Assembly: GCF_963855985.1 (NCBI RefSeq)
Contig: NC_087107.1
Coordinates: 5,704,001-5,768,000, forward strand
From: Ostrinia nubilalis
Taxonomy: Eukaryota > Arthropoda > Insecta > Lepidoptera > Crambidae
Length of the DNA: 64,000 nt
Direction of reading: 5' to 3'
The notes below the pieces were generated by a model that made no database searches, was not told the origin of the DNA, and was given only the letters and a program-made list of their open reading frames with translations. Every line of letters begins with the position of its first letter. Within the stretch, counting starts at the first letter, position 1. Both the position numbers and the translations under genes were made by a program. Below are positions 13,601-28,600 of this stretch, one piece after another.

Positions 13601-16600
13601 AGAATTTGAATTTGACACATGACATTCGCTGAGTGAGATTCACGAACCAAGGTCATTAAAAACTCTACTATAGTCCATTCAGCGTAAGATGGTGATTATG
13701 ACAGTTCTATTTAGTGAGGCGCTCCTTATAAACCTAATCGATATTTTTTAGAATCGAGAATATTTTCTATAGAAATCTAATCGCCTTATATTTGTTTGAT
13801 TTTTAATCTTGATCAAAATTATATCTATGAATTTGAACTATCTGGAAATGGAATAAACGTGAATATTCTTAGTGGTACAAAATAAATCAAAAAAGAATTA
13901 AATATATGCATTTTATTCAATAAAAATATCAAAATAACAATAACAAACAATACGTGGAGAAATCGCATAAAACAAAACCGTCATCAAAGGCAAACGCACA
14001 CGTACTGACTTAGCTTTGACCTGCCTGAGATAATAATCGTGATTCGATGGTAAGATGACCACCATGCCGATTACTGATTTATTGCGATTGTTTATGTCCC
14101 ATCCCTATGAGTAAAAGTTCCGACTAACGCAGAAGCAATTCATTTAATATTTTTTCACAATTTTTTCTAAATAATAAATTAATAAATAATTAGAAATTCT
14201 TGTTTAGGTTAATTGAGAAAGATTAGTGATTGATATTTTGGAAGGATGAAAACACACAAAAGTAATTGATTTTTACAACTCAATATTTTTATTCGTAGAA
14301 AGTTAGAATCATAAAACGAAACGTTTTATCTGTCTAAATCACCATCATAAGTTGAATGAACTATAACTATATTATATCATAGACTTTTAATAAACAAGAA
14401 AAGTCTCTTCACTGACCATTTCTAGAAAATAATATCGCAACTAATTTTCATAACAATGCAGCCATATTAAGACGTCGTGTTACAGTTATTATAATCTACG
14501 GCTCTAATACCCTGGGAAATAATCGCAAATAATATAAATAGTCCTGGCGTAATAAGCCGATGACATTTTCATTTCCTACGTCAAATATCGCGTCTTCACC
14601 CTCTTTTATTTGGCGATCCCGGATAAATATGATGTCATTACAACGCTTAGTTAATAGATCGGGATATATCTAAATGCATATTATTACACTATGTGTTTAT
14701 GCTAACAAATATACGTTATTGATAAACTAATATGTTTGATAATAATTTTTAAACTCCATTCCTACATGTTTTTTTTTAATAATAAAATTGACTCTACATT
14801 GCTTTGTCACGATTTCGCAGATAAATTATGATAGATATTGACGAATTAACTTTGTGTGAAGTAAAATTATATTGAGATAGCAGCTCAATTAATATAGCTT
14901 TTAATTAGTAAGTTTCTTTAAACAAGGTCGACGTCTATTTACATAGAGCTTACATAAGTATCGTATCAATAGTCAACTGAAACTTTATCCGTAACTTTTC
15001 CCATGGTAACCCTGCTACAGCTACCTTTTTAACACTTTTATGTCAGTGAGACGTTGAAAAAGTGCGGGCATTTATTTGAATATCGGTCTAAGTGACCGTC
15101 CGCCCTGGGGAGTGGACGGTTGACTAACCCCCAACGGTTCAAATGTCCGCCTTTAAAGAAAACTTGGGACCCTAGCGAGGGTGTGAACTCTTTGTGAAGC
15201 ACAACTTTGTGTTCCGTAACTGACTGTAATAGGATCTGAGGAATTCCAAGGAATGGATAAAAAGGATGACTTTTCGCGTCTCATTCAAGGGTTTTAAATA
15301 ACTACAAACGATCTTGCTGCTTAAGATTTTTACTTCACAAACTAAATCTGAACACGTCTTTTGCTATTTAAGCTCATTCAACGCCGTTTCGTAGTCTCAC
15401 AAAGTATAATAAAGATATCCCGTTTAATAAGTACTTATAACCCTCAATAGGGATATTGTCAAAATTATTGAAAACCATATTGTTGTCGACCATTAATATC
15501 CCACAACTGAAGTGGCTGACGGAACCACTTGAACTACACAATGCGACATGTCATATTTGTCACTTGAAAAAATAAAAAGATATTTTGCTCCCCACTGGGT
15601 AAAAGCTTAACGATTTTCTTAAGAAATAATGTCTAGTTCTTCTTGAAATAATTATATATGATAAAAAACTGAAATTTTTAAAGAACGAACTTTGCTGAAG
15701 TATTTTGTTCCAAGTTTCAATATAAAGCCATTACTAAGTAATAATACTATCGAGTATTTGTTTACAACACGGTATCTGAAGCATTAACTCCTATTACAAT
15801 CACCACAACAGTTTTATCCCCAACAATAAAACCAACGTTTAGACATTTGACTATTCAAGCAGAAAACACCGAGAAGTTCCCATAGCGGTCTAAGCTACCG
15901 ACACAAAGTTTAACAGTGAGATTATAGAACCCAGCATTAGAGGGTTGAAAGGTGACGAACTTTATTTCATCATGTGCCGATTGACAATTTAACCATTGAG
16001 GTCGGATACCCATTGATATTTTTAATCTGTTGCTCCTGTATTGAGTGAGATAATCTGTGTTGAATGCATTTAAGTGCTGCTGCGGTACTTTGAAGATGGG
16101 AATTTTTGCTAACGAGGCCGCTTCTTAGTGTGATAGAAACATTATCACATTTTTATTGTGACAAACCAATATTTCGCTACTGATGTTTACTTAGATAGCC
16201 CAAGCTTTGTCAATTTAGGCTTAGAAAAGGTATTTAAAAAATATTATATTTTAAAGAATGAAGCTACCCACCCTAATGAACAGCTTGCAATCTGACACTC
16301 ATTTGTATTTAGCCATCGCCGCCTGTCATGCCACACGTACGGTACATGAGCACTCGTCAGTCCCCTGGGAGAGCTAATTTTCGTGCCCTGGCGCAACTCA
16401 ATTTGGCCCGGACACATTAACCGTAACTACTGCGACACAGCCGAACTGGCCGCCTTTTTACGACCATACTTCGATTCCGGCTTTTTTCCCGGGACTCCTA
16501 TTTCAATTTGCAAGAAAATTCTTTTTGTATTTTCCCGGCCAGCGACTTCGGGTTGTCATTCCCCTGTCATAAGATCCAGTTTGGTGTGCCGAAATTTCGC

Positions 16601-19600
16601 ATTTACGTCTTCTAGCTGTCGGCGCTCACCAATCATAGTTGACCAATGCGGAACATGCAGCTCGTTGGAAATGAGACTGCAGTGGCTTGATTTTGGGGCT
16701 ATTTTCGAACGCACTCATTTGGGGCGAGTTCGTTAGGGGTCAAGGCGTTAGTAGCGTATTGTGGATTCGATTCCCAGGTGTACGGGGCGTCGGGGCACGT
16801 ACGCGGACACTTAAAGACAGCCACTTCTAAGATGAAGGGAGGTCCGTCATAAAAATTGGACAGGACACGAGTTGTGGAGTAAGCTTTTTGGGTAACAAAT
16901 ATTCAATCTGTATCAACATACCCTAAGTTGCGTCTGGAAAAATAAATAAATACATTTTGGTTTCAAAAATGAATAAAATTTTAAGAAATTTTTAGAGAAA
17001 TTAGAAAAATATCCACGTTAAGGAACATTAAAGCTAGATACCACAGTGGTTAACTTGATATACGTAGGTACCTACCATGGTCCTTGCGTGAAAAAGCTAA
17101 AACCAAAAGAAAGATTCTGTTCAACATCCAAAGAAAACAGACCATCGTCACGTTCCTGAAAATCCGATAGCACTCATCGTCCCAACCTGGCACGGAGGAC
17201 AGGGGACTTATCCATTTGGGTGTAAAAGTCCAGAATGCCTCATAAAAACCATTACGCCCGGTTCTGGAATCGAAAAACGGAATCTGAACCCCGTTTTGTT
17301 GGAACAGTTTTAATCCGGATGCTTTTTAACACTTTTTCCGATTTTAAGATATCTTTGCGGAGAGTTTTCTGGTTTTAATCGGGTAGTTGGCGTGACTACA
17401 CGTTTATATACCTATGTAGGTACTTTTATTTGTCAATTAATTGCGTACTTTAAGAATAGAAAAAAGGAAAAGATCTTCAAAATATTCTAAAGGCACCTTT
17501 TATCATATTTTTTTACTGTAAAGATTTTATTTATCAAAAATAAACGTGCTTTATACTGTGCTGAAGTAATCTAACCTATAGAAAGGACATCTTTTAGGGT
17601 TAATAAGCTGGTCTATTATTTCTATAACAGTTTCATAGAAGAAATCATTGATCAACACTCTATTAGTAGAGCAACATAATGACTGAAAAACACCATAATT
17701 TAATAATTGGCGATTCACAAATTTATCTTTACATGCTTTTGTAATAACCACTGGACATAATAAGTAATAAGAACAATCGTAGCAATTGAGCAGGGAGTAC
17801 ATAAATCGTTTAATACTTCACAAAGCCCGTCATCGTCCGTCGTTTATCACCGTGGCGGTGGACGTGTTAACGAGGGGTAGCGGTGTCACATTAGCTGTAT
17901 TAGTATTTATTATTAGTTATTACAGAAGATAGTATTAAAAGGGAAAGAAACACATATTCCAAAAGGAAATCGGTAGCATACTAATTTGAAAAAAAAAACT
18001 TAGGATAAAAATAAAAATAAAGTGGTACCTTTCTATCATGTTATTGTGGAAACAGGAATATTTTAGATGAAAACAAGGGAAAAAGAATACTTGTAAACAA
18101 GAAAATAATCACCAGTCAATTTGAAAGTCTGTTAAATGCATAATGGGCAAATCTTATGTCATTTGGACCTTTAGTAAAAATACAAACTAGCTCAGACCTT
18201 AATTGATATTTCAGCAATGTACTTCAAATCAAATTAATACGACAACGTCCAAAATAATGCACCCCAAAATGATCAGGTTACATTGTCCCGGGGCCACCCT
18301 CTAAACTTATTTTAAACAATCAAACGCCCGCCTCTTGCCCAAACTGACCGAGCTGACCCCTTGTAAACGTTAAATCAAGTACAATACTATTTTAACTGCA
18401 ATCAGCAACTCCAATCTTATTTATAGAAGGGTTTTCTTTATTTTTCAAGAGTTATTAGTCCCCGAGCTGTAGTTACATACGATAAGAACTTAGGTTCTAT
18501 AAGACCGGCTTTAAAACCTTTTTAAAGCAGTAACGTAGTCCGTAATACACCATAGATCTGATAGATAAGTCTATCCTATTGTATTAGTATGTACGTGCAT
18601 TTTATGAATGATTCGTAGACTGTTGTGGGGTACCAATCTTATTCAGTTTCTAAAATAAATGTAGATTTATGCCGGATCTGAATTTTTAAACGGATAAAGT
18701 AAGATGGTGGACGTGATGGAATTCAATGGCTACTTTGAAACTTAACTACTTACTAATTCTGCATTTATATTTATTCGATAAAACCTAGAAAATTAAATAT
18801 TCTTTATGTAATTGTGTAAATTGTATCTCTAGTGCTTAAAAAACAACCATAATAAATATCTAGACAGTCTAATTTGATAGAATGAGAGGACTTAATAAAA
18901 ATATAACTTTTATGTAATAAGTATTGAGGGACAATGAACCTCAAAGTTTTTAATTTAAAAAAATAAGCATGATGAATCTTGAAAGCAGTTCATTTAAAAA
19001 ATCGAAACCTTTTTGGTCAGCGTCGTAAACCTGGCTGTTTTCTGCAATCTTTTTCTTTTTCTCAAACGAGAGCACATAGAAAACGCATAAACAAAAGAAT
19101 AAAACGTTCCATTTTCGAATGGCCTTACTCAGGTGTCCATAAAGCTGGCCTCGCGAGACATCGTAAACCGGGACATCATCGGATCGCTTACGCTGCGGAC
19201 TGACGACCCTAGTAGTAAACTTGATAAGCTGCTGAAGTCTCGATCGTACTATTAAATTGCTGAGAAAAACTATCGTGTTAAAGCGACCTTAGTACCTACT
19301 ACCGAATGGGTTGTCAAAAACGCTAAGCAGTATGCTCACGTGACATTGTCAAATGTGGAAACACAATAACCACAGAGGAAAAGAAGAAGAAATATGACAT
19401 GAAATTAATAGAAATATGACATGATTTTTTTAAAATAAATAAATAAAATCAAATGAAATGATGTTTTTCTCGAAGCGCTGGTAGGGCAAAAAAAGAATGA
19501 GACATGTATAGGCTCCTTAAGAGCATTTGACGATTTGCAAGAACTAATTTAATTAGTCTAAACAAATAAAGAAAATTTTGATTTTGATTTTGATTTTGAA

Positions 19601-22600
19601 AAAATTTAATGAAATATGACATGAAATTAAAATAATCCTTGTTCAGTTTTGGCCAAAGGTACTTACTTATGTACGTCAAATAGTGTCTAAATAAGGGGCT
19701 CTGTCTGCTTCTTTATTTTTTGGACCCTACCTGCGCTTTGAGACATTTGCCTACATAAAAACAGACCTAAACATGGTATCTACTCAATTTTTACTTGACT
19801 TTCATGTTTAGTCATTTATAAATAATGATCTATCAGGAGAAAAAAATCAAAAAGTCAATGAAAAGAGTACCAACTATAGTCACTGACAGAGTTAATAGTC
19901 GGACACAGAAAACCGTTCAACCACATTTCCATTGCATATTTTTCCCACAAATCGAGTGTGACTATACCTGATCCATTTCGTATGTAAATGCGTCGGTAAA
20001 ACACAGGCTCATTAGTGCCCGCCAGTGGGAGGGCAGGGGGAGTGTCTGCCCGGCCCGCCCAGAAACAGGTGTGGGAAAAAATATGTCTCTACCCACCATT
20101 TTATTGTGGAGTTACGAATATTTTTGGTGGAAAAAATGGAAACATATTTTTGTTTGGGTTGGCTTATTTTAATTAGTGTAGGTATGTCTAGAATAATAAG
20201 GTTGTGTAGAGAGAAAAAAATGTCGACAGGAAAGACGCATTTTTTTCAGATTTAGTTGAGTGATCAAACAAAATACACGTTAGCAAATAGAGTAGGCAAA
20301 AAACGGCGCTAAAAAAGATCCTCAAATGACCTCTTAGATCGTAGTAGCTCTATACATAATATTGGAATCGACTAGTTCCTCAGTTCAACTCCCAGCCCCA
20401 TATAATAGAGGGCACACGCAAATATTCCTTATCAAAAACGCACAAAACTAACAAACTCTTTTGTCCACAGCATCCTCGAGCTTCGAAAAGAGAAAAGTAG
20501 AGATGCAGCGCGCTCTAGACGTGGCAAGGAGAACTACGAGTTCTACGAACTGGCGAAGATGCTGCCACTCCCTGCTGCCATCACCAGCCAGCTGGATAAG
20601 GCCTCCATCATCAGGCTGACGATCAGCTACCTCAAACTACGGGACTTCTCAGGGCATGGGGATCCACCATGGAGTCGAGACCCACCTCCGACTAGCAAGG
20701 CTTTGAAAGGTAATTATTGTAAGTTGCAAACGGTTAAGGTGCGTAATATTATTATAATGAAACTTGATCAGTGAAAACCTTCAAAAAACCGATCAATAAC
20801 CTCTGTAAAATTAAATAAAAAAGAAACTATGAAATTCAGTTTTTAATGACATTTATATATGTATAGAACTTTTGATCGTTTTTTAGATTTTTACCAATCA
20901 CGACAGATATCCATGACTGATATTGAATAGGTTTTCTTACTTTTCTTTCAGCATTGTTTTGAAATACGAGTACATATTAACATTAGAAGATAGGTACCTA
21001 CATTTTAACCCTATACAAGATTTTATTTCAGAATGTTTAAAAATATGTAAATTAAGTAACTACTGGTTAACATTTTGCCCTATTTTAATAATAATATTTT
21101 TACCATAATTCCTGATTTGACATAAATAGGCATGTAACAAATGAAGTGCCTCCCCGCCCAGTGGTTCGCGCTCGCGTAAAACTATGCAAAATGAATGACT
21201 AGGTTAATAAAGAGATGTAAATTAATTTACTAAACCATCTTTTCAAACCCTAAAAATGGCTCACAGTTTTACTTATAATTTTACAATAATTCATGGTCTT
21301 CATAAATAGGACCATAATAAATGAAGTGCCTCCCCGCACAGTAGTTCGCGCCCGCGTAAAACTATGCAAAATGACTGACTAGGTTTAAAATAACCGGGAG
21401 GGTCGGGCAATCTGATTTGCCTTCGTCATGTCATTGTCGGTGGTAACCTCGTTAGCCCCCCATAGGTACTGTCGGCAAAACAAATAATTTTACATTCTGC
21501 CATCGGCGTTTGTTTTGGAATTTGAAATATTAGGTAAGTGCAATTTATGCCAAATTATATCCTTTGAAAAACTACCAATTAAACTGTACACAGCAGCATA
21601 TATTTTGAAGTTATCGATTTAACTCTACATGGTCGTGGTAGTAACTATAGATTTTTAACTATGGTTAACATTAACAAATAAAATAACAGAGATTTTTAAA
21701 TGTGCGTACTTAATGCTTTATGATTTGTGATCACAGTGTAATGCTTTGTAAAAAAGCTTCCTAAATATACAAAAGCTTGTAAAAAAAAATAAAGGTATTT
21801 TTTATCGCAGAAAGCTTAATTTGAAGTATTATAAAGTATTAATTAATGACTCATTTGTAGTTTTCTCTACTATTTTTGTGTTCTATAACTCAGTATTTAT
21901 GACATAATCAATATTACTACAGTCAATTACATTGGTCACCAGTTTGTTAGTACGTACCTAATACCAACTAATCATCTAGCGACTTGTCAGCTTGTCACTC
22001 CAGTTGTCAGCGCCAGTCGTCCATCATTCAATTACACGTGCATTATACGCGTAACTACGGTTAATTTGATGCCTATAGAGCTGGTATTTGTGCGAATTTA
22101 CGTTATATTAAAGTCGATTAGTTCTCCTTTTTAGGTTCAGACATAATTTATGTCTTAATTTAGTTTTTAAACTAGTTTTTAGCAGACTTGCCATTGAATA
22201 TGGGAACTTTTCCTGACTACAAAATTCTCACTTAGACATTTTTGTTTAGTGGGTTCTGTCTATGTTTATGGAACAATATCGAATCGATAATTGAATTTCG
22301 TAAGAAACCGAACAAGTTGTTGTAATTTCGAATTTAACGGATAATGATTGAAAAATTGGTGCAATAATCGATCAATAACGGTAGTAGAATAGTGGCAACC
22401 ATGAAGAAAGATATTCATAATAATTTGAGTAAAGTAATTGGACGTAGTAAAACCGCAGTTCTTAGCTAAAGAACGACACCTTATTGCGTTCTATGGTTTT
22501 GCTAATAATGTTAATTTGGCAACCTAAAGCCTAATTCACACTAGTCTACTTGTAAATTGTACTGGACCAAAGAGCGAATGGTTTTTTGTTCAAAAGCGAG

Positions 22601-25600
22601 TAGTTTAGTTACTAAAGGCGAGTTATTCTACTAAATTACTCAACTAGTGCGAACAAGGCTTAAAGCACAGTGGTAACGCCAATTAAAGCGCGCAGCCAAA
22701 TCGTCAAACGAACCCCGCCACAATTTGAATACACTAACCAAGTCACGTTCACCAAATAAGCAGTACTAACAAGCGGTATATCGCTTGCACTGATTGTTAA
22801 TTGATTAGATTAAAAATTTTGGCCCAAATCGCGGCGTATTGTTACAAGGGGTCTACCCCACTGAATTAATTAAGTATTTTTAATACCGACGGTGTCTTTT
22901 ACAATTTGTGTGTTGACAAGCCTTGGGCTTATCTTGTCATTTGCATTCTTATTTGAGTTTTTAAGTAGATAGGTGAGTTATATTCAAGGCCATAGCCATG
23001 CCTAATGCCGAAGCTACATAAAACAAAAAAAAAACGTTGTCCAATGCTTTGAGTCAAAACAAGCTAGTTGTTTATACGAACATTTGACAAAATGACGTAA
23101 TTTTAAAGAGAATTTCCTCTCAAATCTTTATTGCTTACGTGAGTATATTGGAAACTCGAAATTTTGTCTCCCCAAACATTTGGAGACACTTTTAACGCCC
23201 CTAACTCGTGTCTTATAGTCTCAAATATTTTTATTTGAATGCATGTAGGTGGGCTTGAAAATTGAGTTAAAATGACAGTGGCATACGTAGTGATTCGCCC
23301 CGTGGTCGCATTAAACGCGTTAGGGGCCAAAATTGGATTTGTACTGGGGTGTTTTATTGGTACACTTGTTACGAATTTAGGCACAGTGTGCTTTAAAAAG
23401 CTGCGATGTTTTTGAGACTGCAATTTTGTTTCACTTTTTATTAAAAATACCATAGTTGTATGAAAAACCAATACCTTTCTGATAAAAAAAAAACATAGAT
23501 CTAATTATAAACCCTATAAATTAAAATTGAATTTAGTGCAGTTGGCCAGCACGGCAGACGTACTTTTTATATCAAATATGTTAAATTTAATAGAAACTAC
23601 ACCATGCTTGTGCACTTATGAGATATACAGTCGAATCTCTACAGCAACTCTACAAAAAAATTACTTAAAATACTTCAACTTAAAGCTACAGAATTCCACA
23701 CACCTGAAATTGCCATTATGTAAAACAAAATAGACCTGCCTCCACAATCAAGCTCGTACATAAATCTATGGCATTAGCATAACCAATAATGAAGCACATG
23801 TGGCATGTTGACTCACTAAAACAAACGTTTGCATTTTTCCCGATAGGTAATATTTATTTGACGTATTGCGGCGGATCAGGGTCCCCAAGGCACATTTATT
23901 TGCGTACACGCCTCACTAGACAGTGTTTGTGATTTGTGTAAAAAATGCTGGTTTTTTTTTCCGAGTGAAGTGATTTTGTCTCACTGGGGTTGATTTTTTT
24001 TCACCGTTTGGACGTTACAGATAACAATAATAACGTGTTATTGTTTAAGTATCTCTTCATTACTTCTCTAAAAACAAAACAACTTATTTCAAATTAGCTT
24101 TTAAGTTATAAAATACCTAGAGCTTTTTCATGCAGGAACCCACGCAAATTTTCTTTTGAAGGTTTTATATTCTGAAACACAAGTTTTGTTTTGGAAGACT
24201 TTAACAGTCTACAATGGCTATTTGCATTCATAATCTATTATTAATAATATTCTATAACTTCTATTATTATTAAGTATGATCTAGATTTTAATTGTTTCTT
24301 GAACTATCAGATAGGTATAATAATACAGTGTGAGTCACGTTAAAGTGTACATATGAAAATAGATGAAACTAGACCTATTTTTATCGACAAAAAAGAGGTC
24401 AAAAAATTTTTGAGTTATTTTTTTAATTTTTTATAGATTTTTTTTTCTTCCAATTACTTATTGTAAAGAAAACGTAATAACTTTTAAACTAAGCGGTATA
24501 TCCTCATAAAATAAAAACAGTAATAATGCTAAATAACAGGCGATACTAAAAAAATACATAAAATACACAAAAAAGGCCAACAAATAATAAAAAATGATAC
24601 TTTTTGAAAAAAAATCTGCTTTAAAATTCGTGTTTTTTTGGTTATTTGATAAATTTCTCCAAAAAATGCCCCTATAACCGGTGGTTTTTATTACTTTGTA
24701 TTATTCTCTATCGTATCACCTTCGTAAAACCAAAAATCGTATGTCTCTATTCCTATCACAACGTTTGCAATGATCGTTTGAACTAAGCCTCTCCGGGCGC
24801 GCCATTCAAAGCTTCGTTATCAACGAAACTGAAAATGGCTCTCGATTTGTAATTTTGATAAAGACAAGTTAGATTTCAAATAAAAACAAAAGATTTCGAA
24901 GAAAAATAACCATTTTAGTTAAAATTAAAATTGTCTCTACCTGTAGCGGAGAATAATGTTGTGGCAGGCAGGCCTTTGTTCAAACGTTTATAGCAAATGT
25001 TGTGATAGGGATAGAGACATGCGATTTTTGGTTTTACAAAGATAATACGATAGAGAATAATAAAAAGTAATAAAAACCACCTGTTATAGGGGCATTTTTT
25101 GGAGAAATTTATCAAATAACCAAAAAAACACGAATTTTAAAGCATATTTTTTTTCGAAAAGTATCATTTTTTATTATTTGTTGGCATTTTTTGTGTATTT
25201 TATGTATTTTTTAGTATTGCCTGTTATTTAGCATTATTACTGTTCTTATTTTATCAGGATATACCGCTTAGTTTAAAAGTTATTACGTTTTCTTTACAAT
25301 AAGTAATTGGAAGAAAAAAAATTCTATAAAAAATAAAAAAAACTCAAAAAATTTTTGACCTCTTTTTTGTCGATAAAAATAGGTCTAGTTTCATCTATTT
25401 TCATATGTACATTTTAACGTGACTCACACTGTATAGTCGGTTTAAGGAACTCTACCGTCGTGACAGTAACTTTTAATACCTGCTACATACTACTTTATTA
25501 AGTCACGGGGTGATAAATTACTCGGCCATCCTAATTAGCACCTTGCTAAGTAAACTGTTATTAACGAAAACAAAACCAAAATAAATAAACGCTGATAATA

Positions 25601-28600
25601 TTTCACAGGAACCGCTGTACGAAACGCAATATTTCTCAATACTATACACGGAGACAAGGCAGATAAATTCGACAAATTAACTTCGGGGTAAACACATGTT
25701 TCGTTCCCCATATTGCCGTGTGGTGGCAGCACCGTTGATTTATGGCAGAAGGGCGTAGGATATCGCGGCGAGCGGACGTATGTGATTTTAACCGGTTATC
25801 AGATTCGATGTTAATGTTTTATGAGGTGTTTTGAGTTATGCGTTTTTGTCGATAACTCTTTTAGGGTAACGGAGAGGTTTATTCAGTGAGGGCTCTAATT
25901 GAGAGCTTACTTTAAAATTTAGTACAAAGTTAAATACATTATGGTTATTTTAACTCTTTAAATTAGGATGTATACCTTACTTATTATCTCTCGTATTGAT
26001 TACCTATCTTTAAATAATGTTTTCAAAATTAGGTAAATACAAAGAAAGAAACCTGTTCATTTGACAAAAATTGTATTATTTCAACAATCAAATCAAATCA
26101 ATCAAAAATATTTATTCAGTTTAATCACTCTCATAACTTGTTAATTAACCCTTAATTTAATGCATTAGTCACGTTCTACTTGACCACACCAAAATATTGC
26201 GCTCCAAATAGTCCAAATGTAGAGCCGAAACTAAAAACAAAAACATTCCTTTGACCGGTCCAAGTAGTGTTATAATTCACGTTCCTTAATACGAGGCCAC
26301 CGTAAATCATAGCGCGGCACATCTGCCGCGAAATAGAAAAATAACAATAAATAAAGGGAAAATACATCCCGGCGACACAGCCCAGCGAAATATTGGAGGA
26401 AATGTGTTAGGATCCTTCGCCTGTGTCCGCTTTATTTTGACAATTTTGTTTTGGAATGTATAGGTAATAAGTATGGCTACGTGTGACACTAACTCGTGTG
26501 TGACTGAAAAAATATTGCAATTAATTTCTAGAACTCTACAATATTAGTCGTCTACGTATTTTGAGCACATATTCATACCTCATTACATTATAATAAATAA
26601 CAAATGGGTAATGAGCATTAAGCCTTTTATAATCATAAAGCTAAGGATACAAAGATTAAACTCCTTTTAAAAATAGCATGATTATTTCACATAAAATGTC
26701 ATCTAAGCCTGATATTATCATGATATTAAATGGGAACGTGCTTTATAAGTACCATAACATTGTCATCATAAAAGGTGTAGCCAATAACTATAGTTTAATA
26801 CAACCCCTGCAAATGAAAGTTACATTTCCATAATGCCTTATTATAAGGACCTATCCCGCTGTATTTTTCTTTCTCCGTTTAATATGTATAGACGTTCCTT
26901 AGAAAATTCCCTATCCCTTAATACTGTTCCCGGAATTCCTGTCTCGACTCAATGCTAACCCTTCCGCTAATCCTGGCTATAATGAACTGGGCGCGTGACC
27001 CTGGGGTACAGGCGACCGCAACTGAAGCTAAATACCGTGGGACCTTAATATGTTTGTGATAGGGACGATTTTGCTACAAAAATGTTCAGTCTGATATGCT
27101 GTCGTCTGTACATATTAAATACTGCTCGCTCAGCTCTCGCCCCTTGCAAGACGGTAAACGAAAAAGAATTTCATTGATGTCGGATTGTCACGTAACTAAG
27201 TCACAATGATTAGTGAGCTATACAGAATGTTGATTTCATTATGTAAGGTATCAGAAAGTACGGACTTATTGCACTCATTGATGCTTATAGTTTGTTAACC
27301 CAACATAATTAATAACTACTCATCTCGGTAGTGATTAGCTCTTTTAATATCATTTTCATTCACTTTTTACTGTGGACAAATTAAACAAAATATAAAACAA
27401 ATCTGGTTGACTGCACAAATAGCGTGTTAAAATATTATTGCATAATTAATCAAAGTATTTAAAAAAAAACTATAACTGTCTGCGACTTCATTACGCGCGT
27501 TTATGCAAAAATCATCGAAACAAATTAAGCATTCACGTGCAAATTACTGCAGCTCGTTATGCCGCACTACACTCACCTCAACAAAAAGCGTTTATTTTCA
27601 ATCTATACCAGCCGGGCCATTTTTGTATGTTCCCTTCAGCCGGTGCATCACAATCATCGCCCTGCGCCATTCTATATTGACAGTACGTGTCCCGAATGTG
27701 GGATCGTTTTCCGGGATTTTGTAGCTATTTTTATTTGGCATCGATCGTTTGGACGGGTCGAGTGGACCCCGCGAGCGGTGAAGGGTTGCCCGACCGTGTA
27801 ATTGGCCAGTTACAATTCATTACTGTTTCGGTGTCGTGATTTTTCGGTATTTCTCACTTAATGGACTCAGGCTGCGGGGGTTATGCGAAGTCTGTCCGAA
27901 ATGCAGCGTAACTACTACCACTGTTTTCTTTTTTTTTGTGAGTTTCTATTATCTGCCTTTGTTTTGGCTTTAAAATTGACACTGTACCTAACTAGTTATA
28001 TTGATTTTATTACGTTAGTTTCTTTTAGTTTAATCAATAAACAAAACTTTTTTCAAGGCACTAATACACTTCCTAATTATAGCTTTGCCCCACCACTTCG
28101 GGATAACATATAGGCTTATACTTTTTTAAACAATGGTATTAATGGTGCTGCTGTAGAGCGTTAGTAGCGCGTTGGCATCACTTCTGTAGTGCGTTTGCAA
28201 ATGCAACTAACGCGCGTTAGTAGCGGTGAAAGTCACCGTGGGCGAAGGCCCTTATAGCTGAATTTATTAATCCAGTAGGTATGCGATGATAAGTAATAGC
28301 TGAATAATATTAATCAGACTGGCCACATAAGTGAGCTTCATCACAGTCTTCAAGTAAACTTTAGCCCCCAAAAATAACATGGTCCGCGTTGATTGCGCCC
28401 CCTGGGGGCGCCACTTGACCGGCTCCTAATGAAGAATTACCCTCCCGGTCTTGAGGGCAGACTCATTGCCACTTTTTCCCTCCTGTTCTTGAGGACTATT
28501 GCCACTTTTTTTAAGCCAAATTGCGGGCACTGTAGTGTCTTCGCTTGAATGGGTAAACAGCTACTGAATAAGTGATTGCTGGGGTGTGTTAAAGAGGCAA

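Larger units (their letters stand above)
1676..20470 (+). other. trh intron 1 (18.8 kb)
   Basis: The intron contains no recognisable coding exon on either strand. It carries several short inverted-repeat elements (3452-3600, 4347-4610, 6849-7488, 8803-8995), one dispersed repeat copy (2311-2460), an AT-rich LINE/SINE-type tail near 19440-19600, and GC-richer islands listed separately as possible enhancers. The remaining stretches (about 5000-6800, 9000-10800, 12600-14400, 17800-19000) are AT-rich with simple A/T runs and nothing I can name. Confidence 0.75.

Noticed and set aside
16383..16736. 117-codon open frame in intron 1
   Set aside because: No protein family resemblance, no splice signals joining it to anything, and it sits in a GC-richer island where stop codons are rarer.
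16745..16800. tRNA-like B box (ATTCGATTCCC) as a tRNA gene or SINE
   Set aside because: No A box at a fitting distance and no cloverleaf could be drawn.
23103..23471. 122-codon minus-strand open frame in intron 2
   Set aside because: No recognisable motif, membrane span or signal peptide and no exon context; best explained by local composition.
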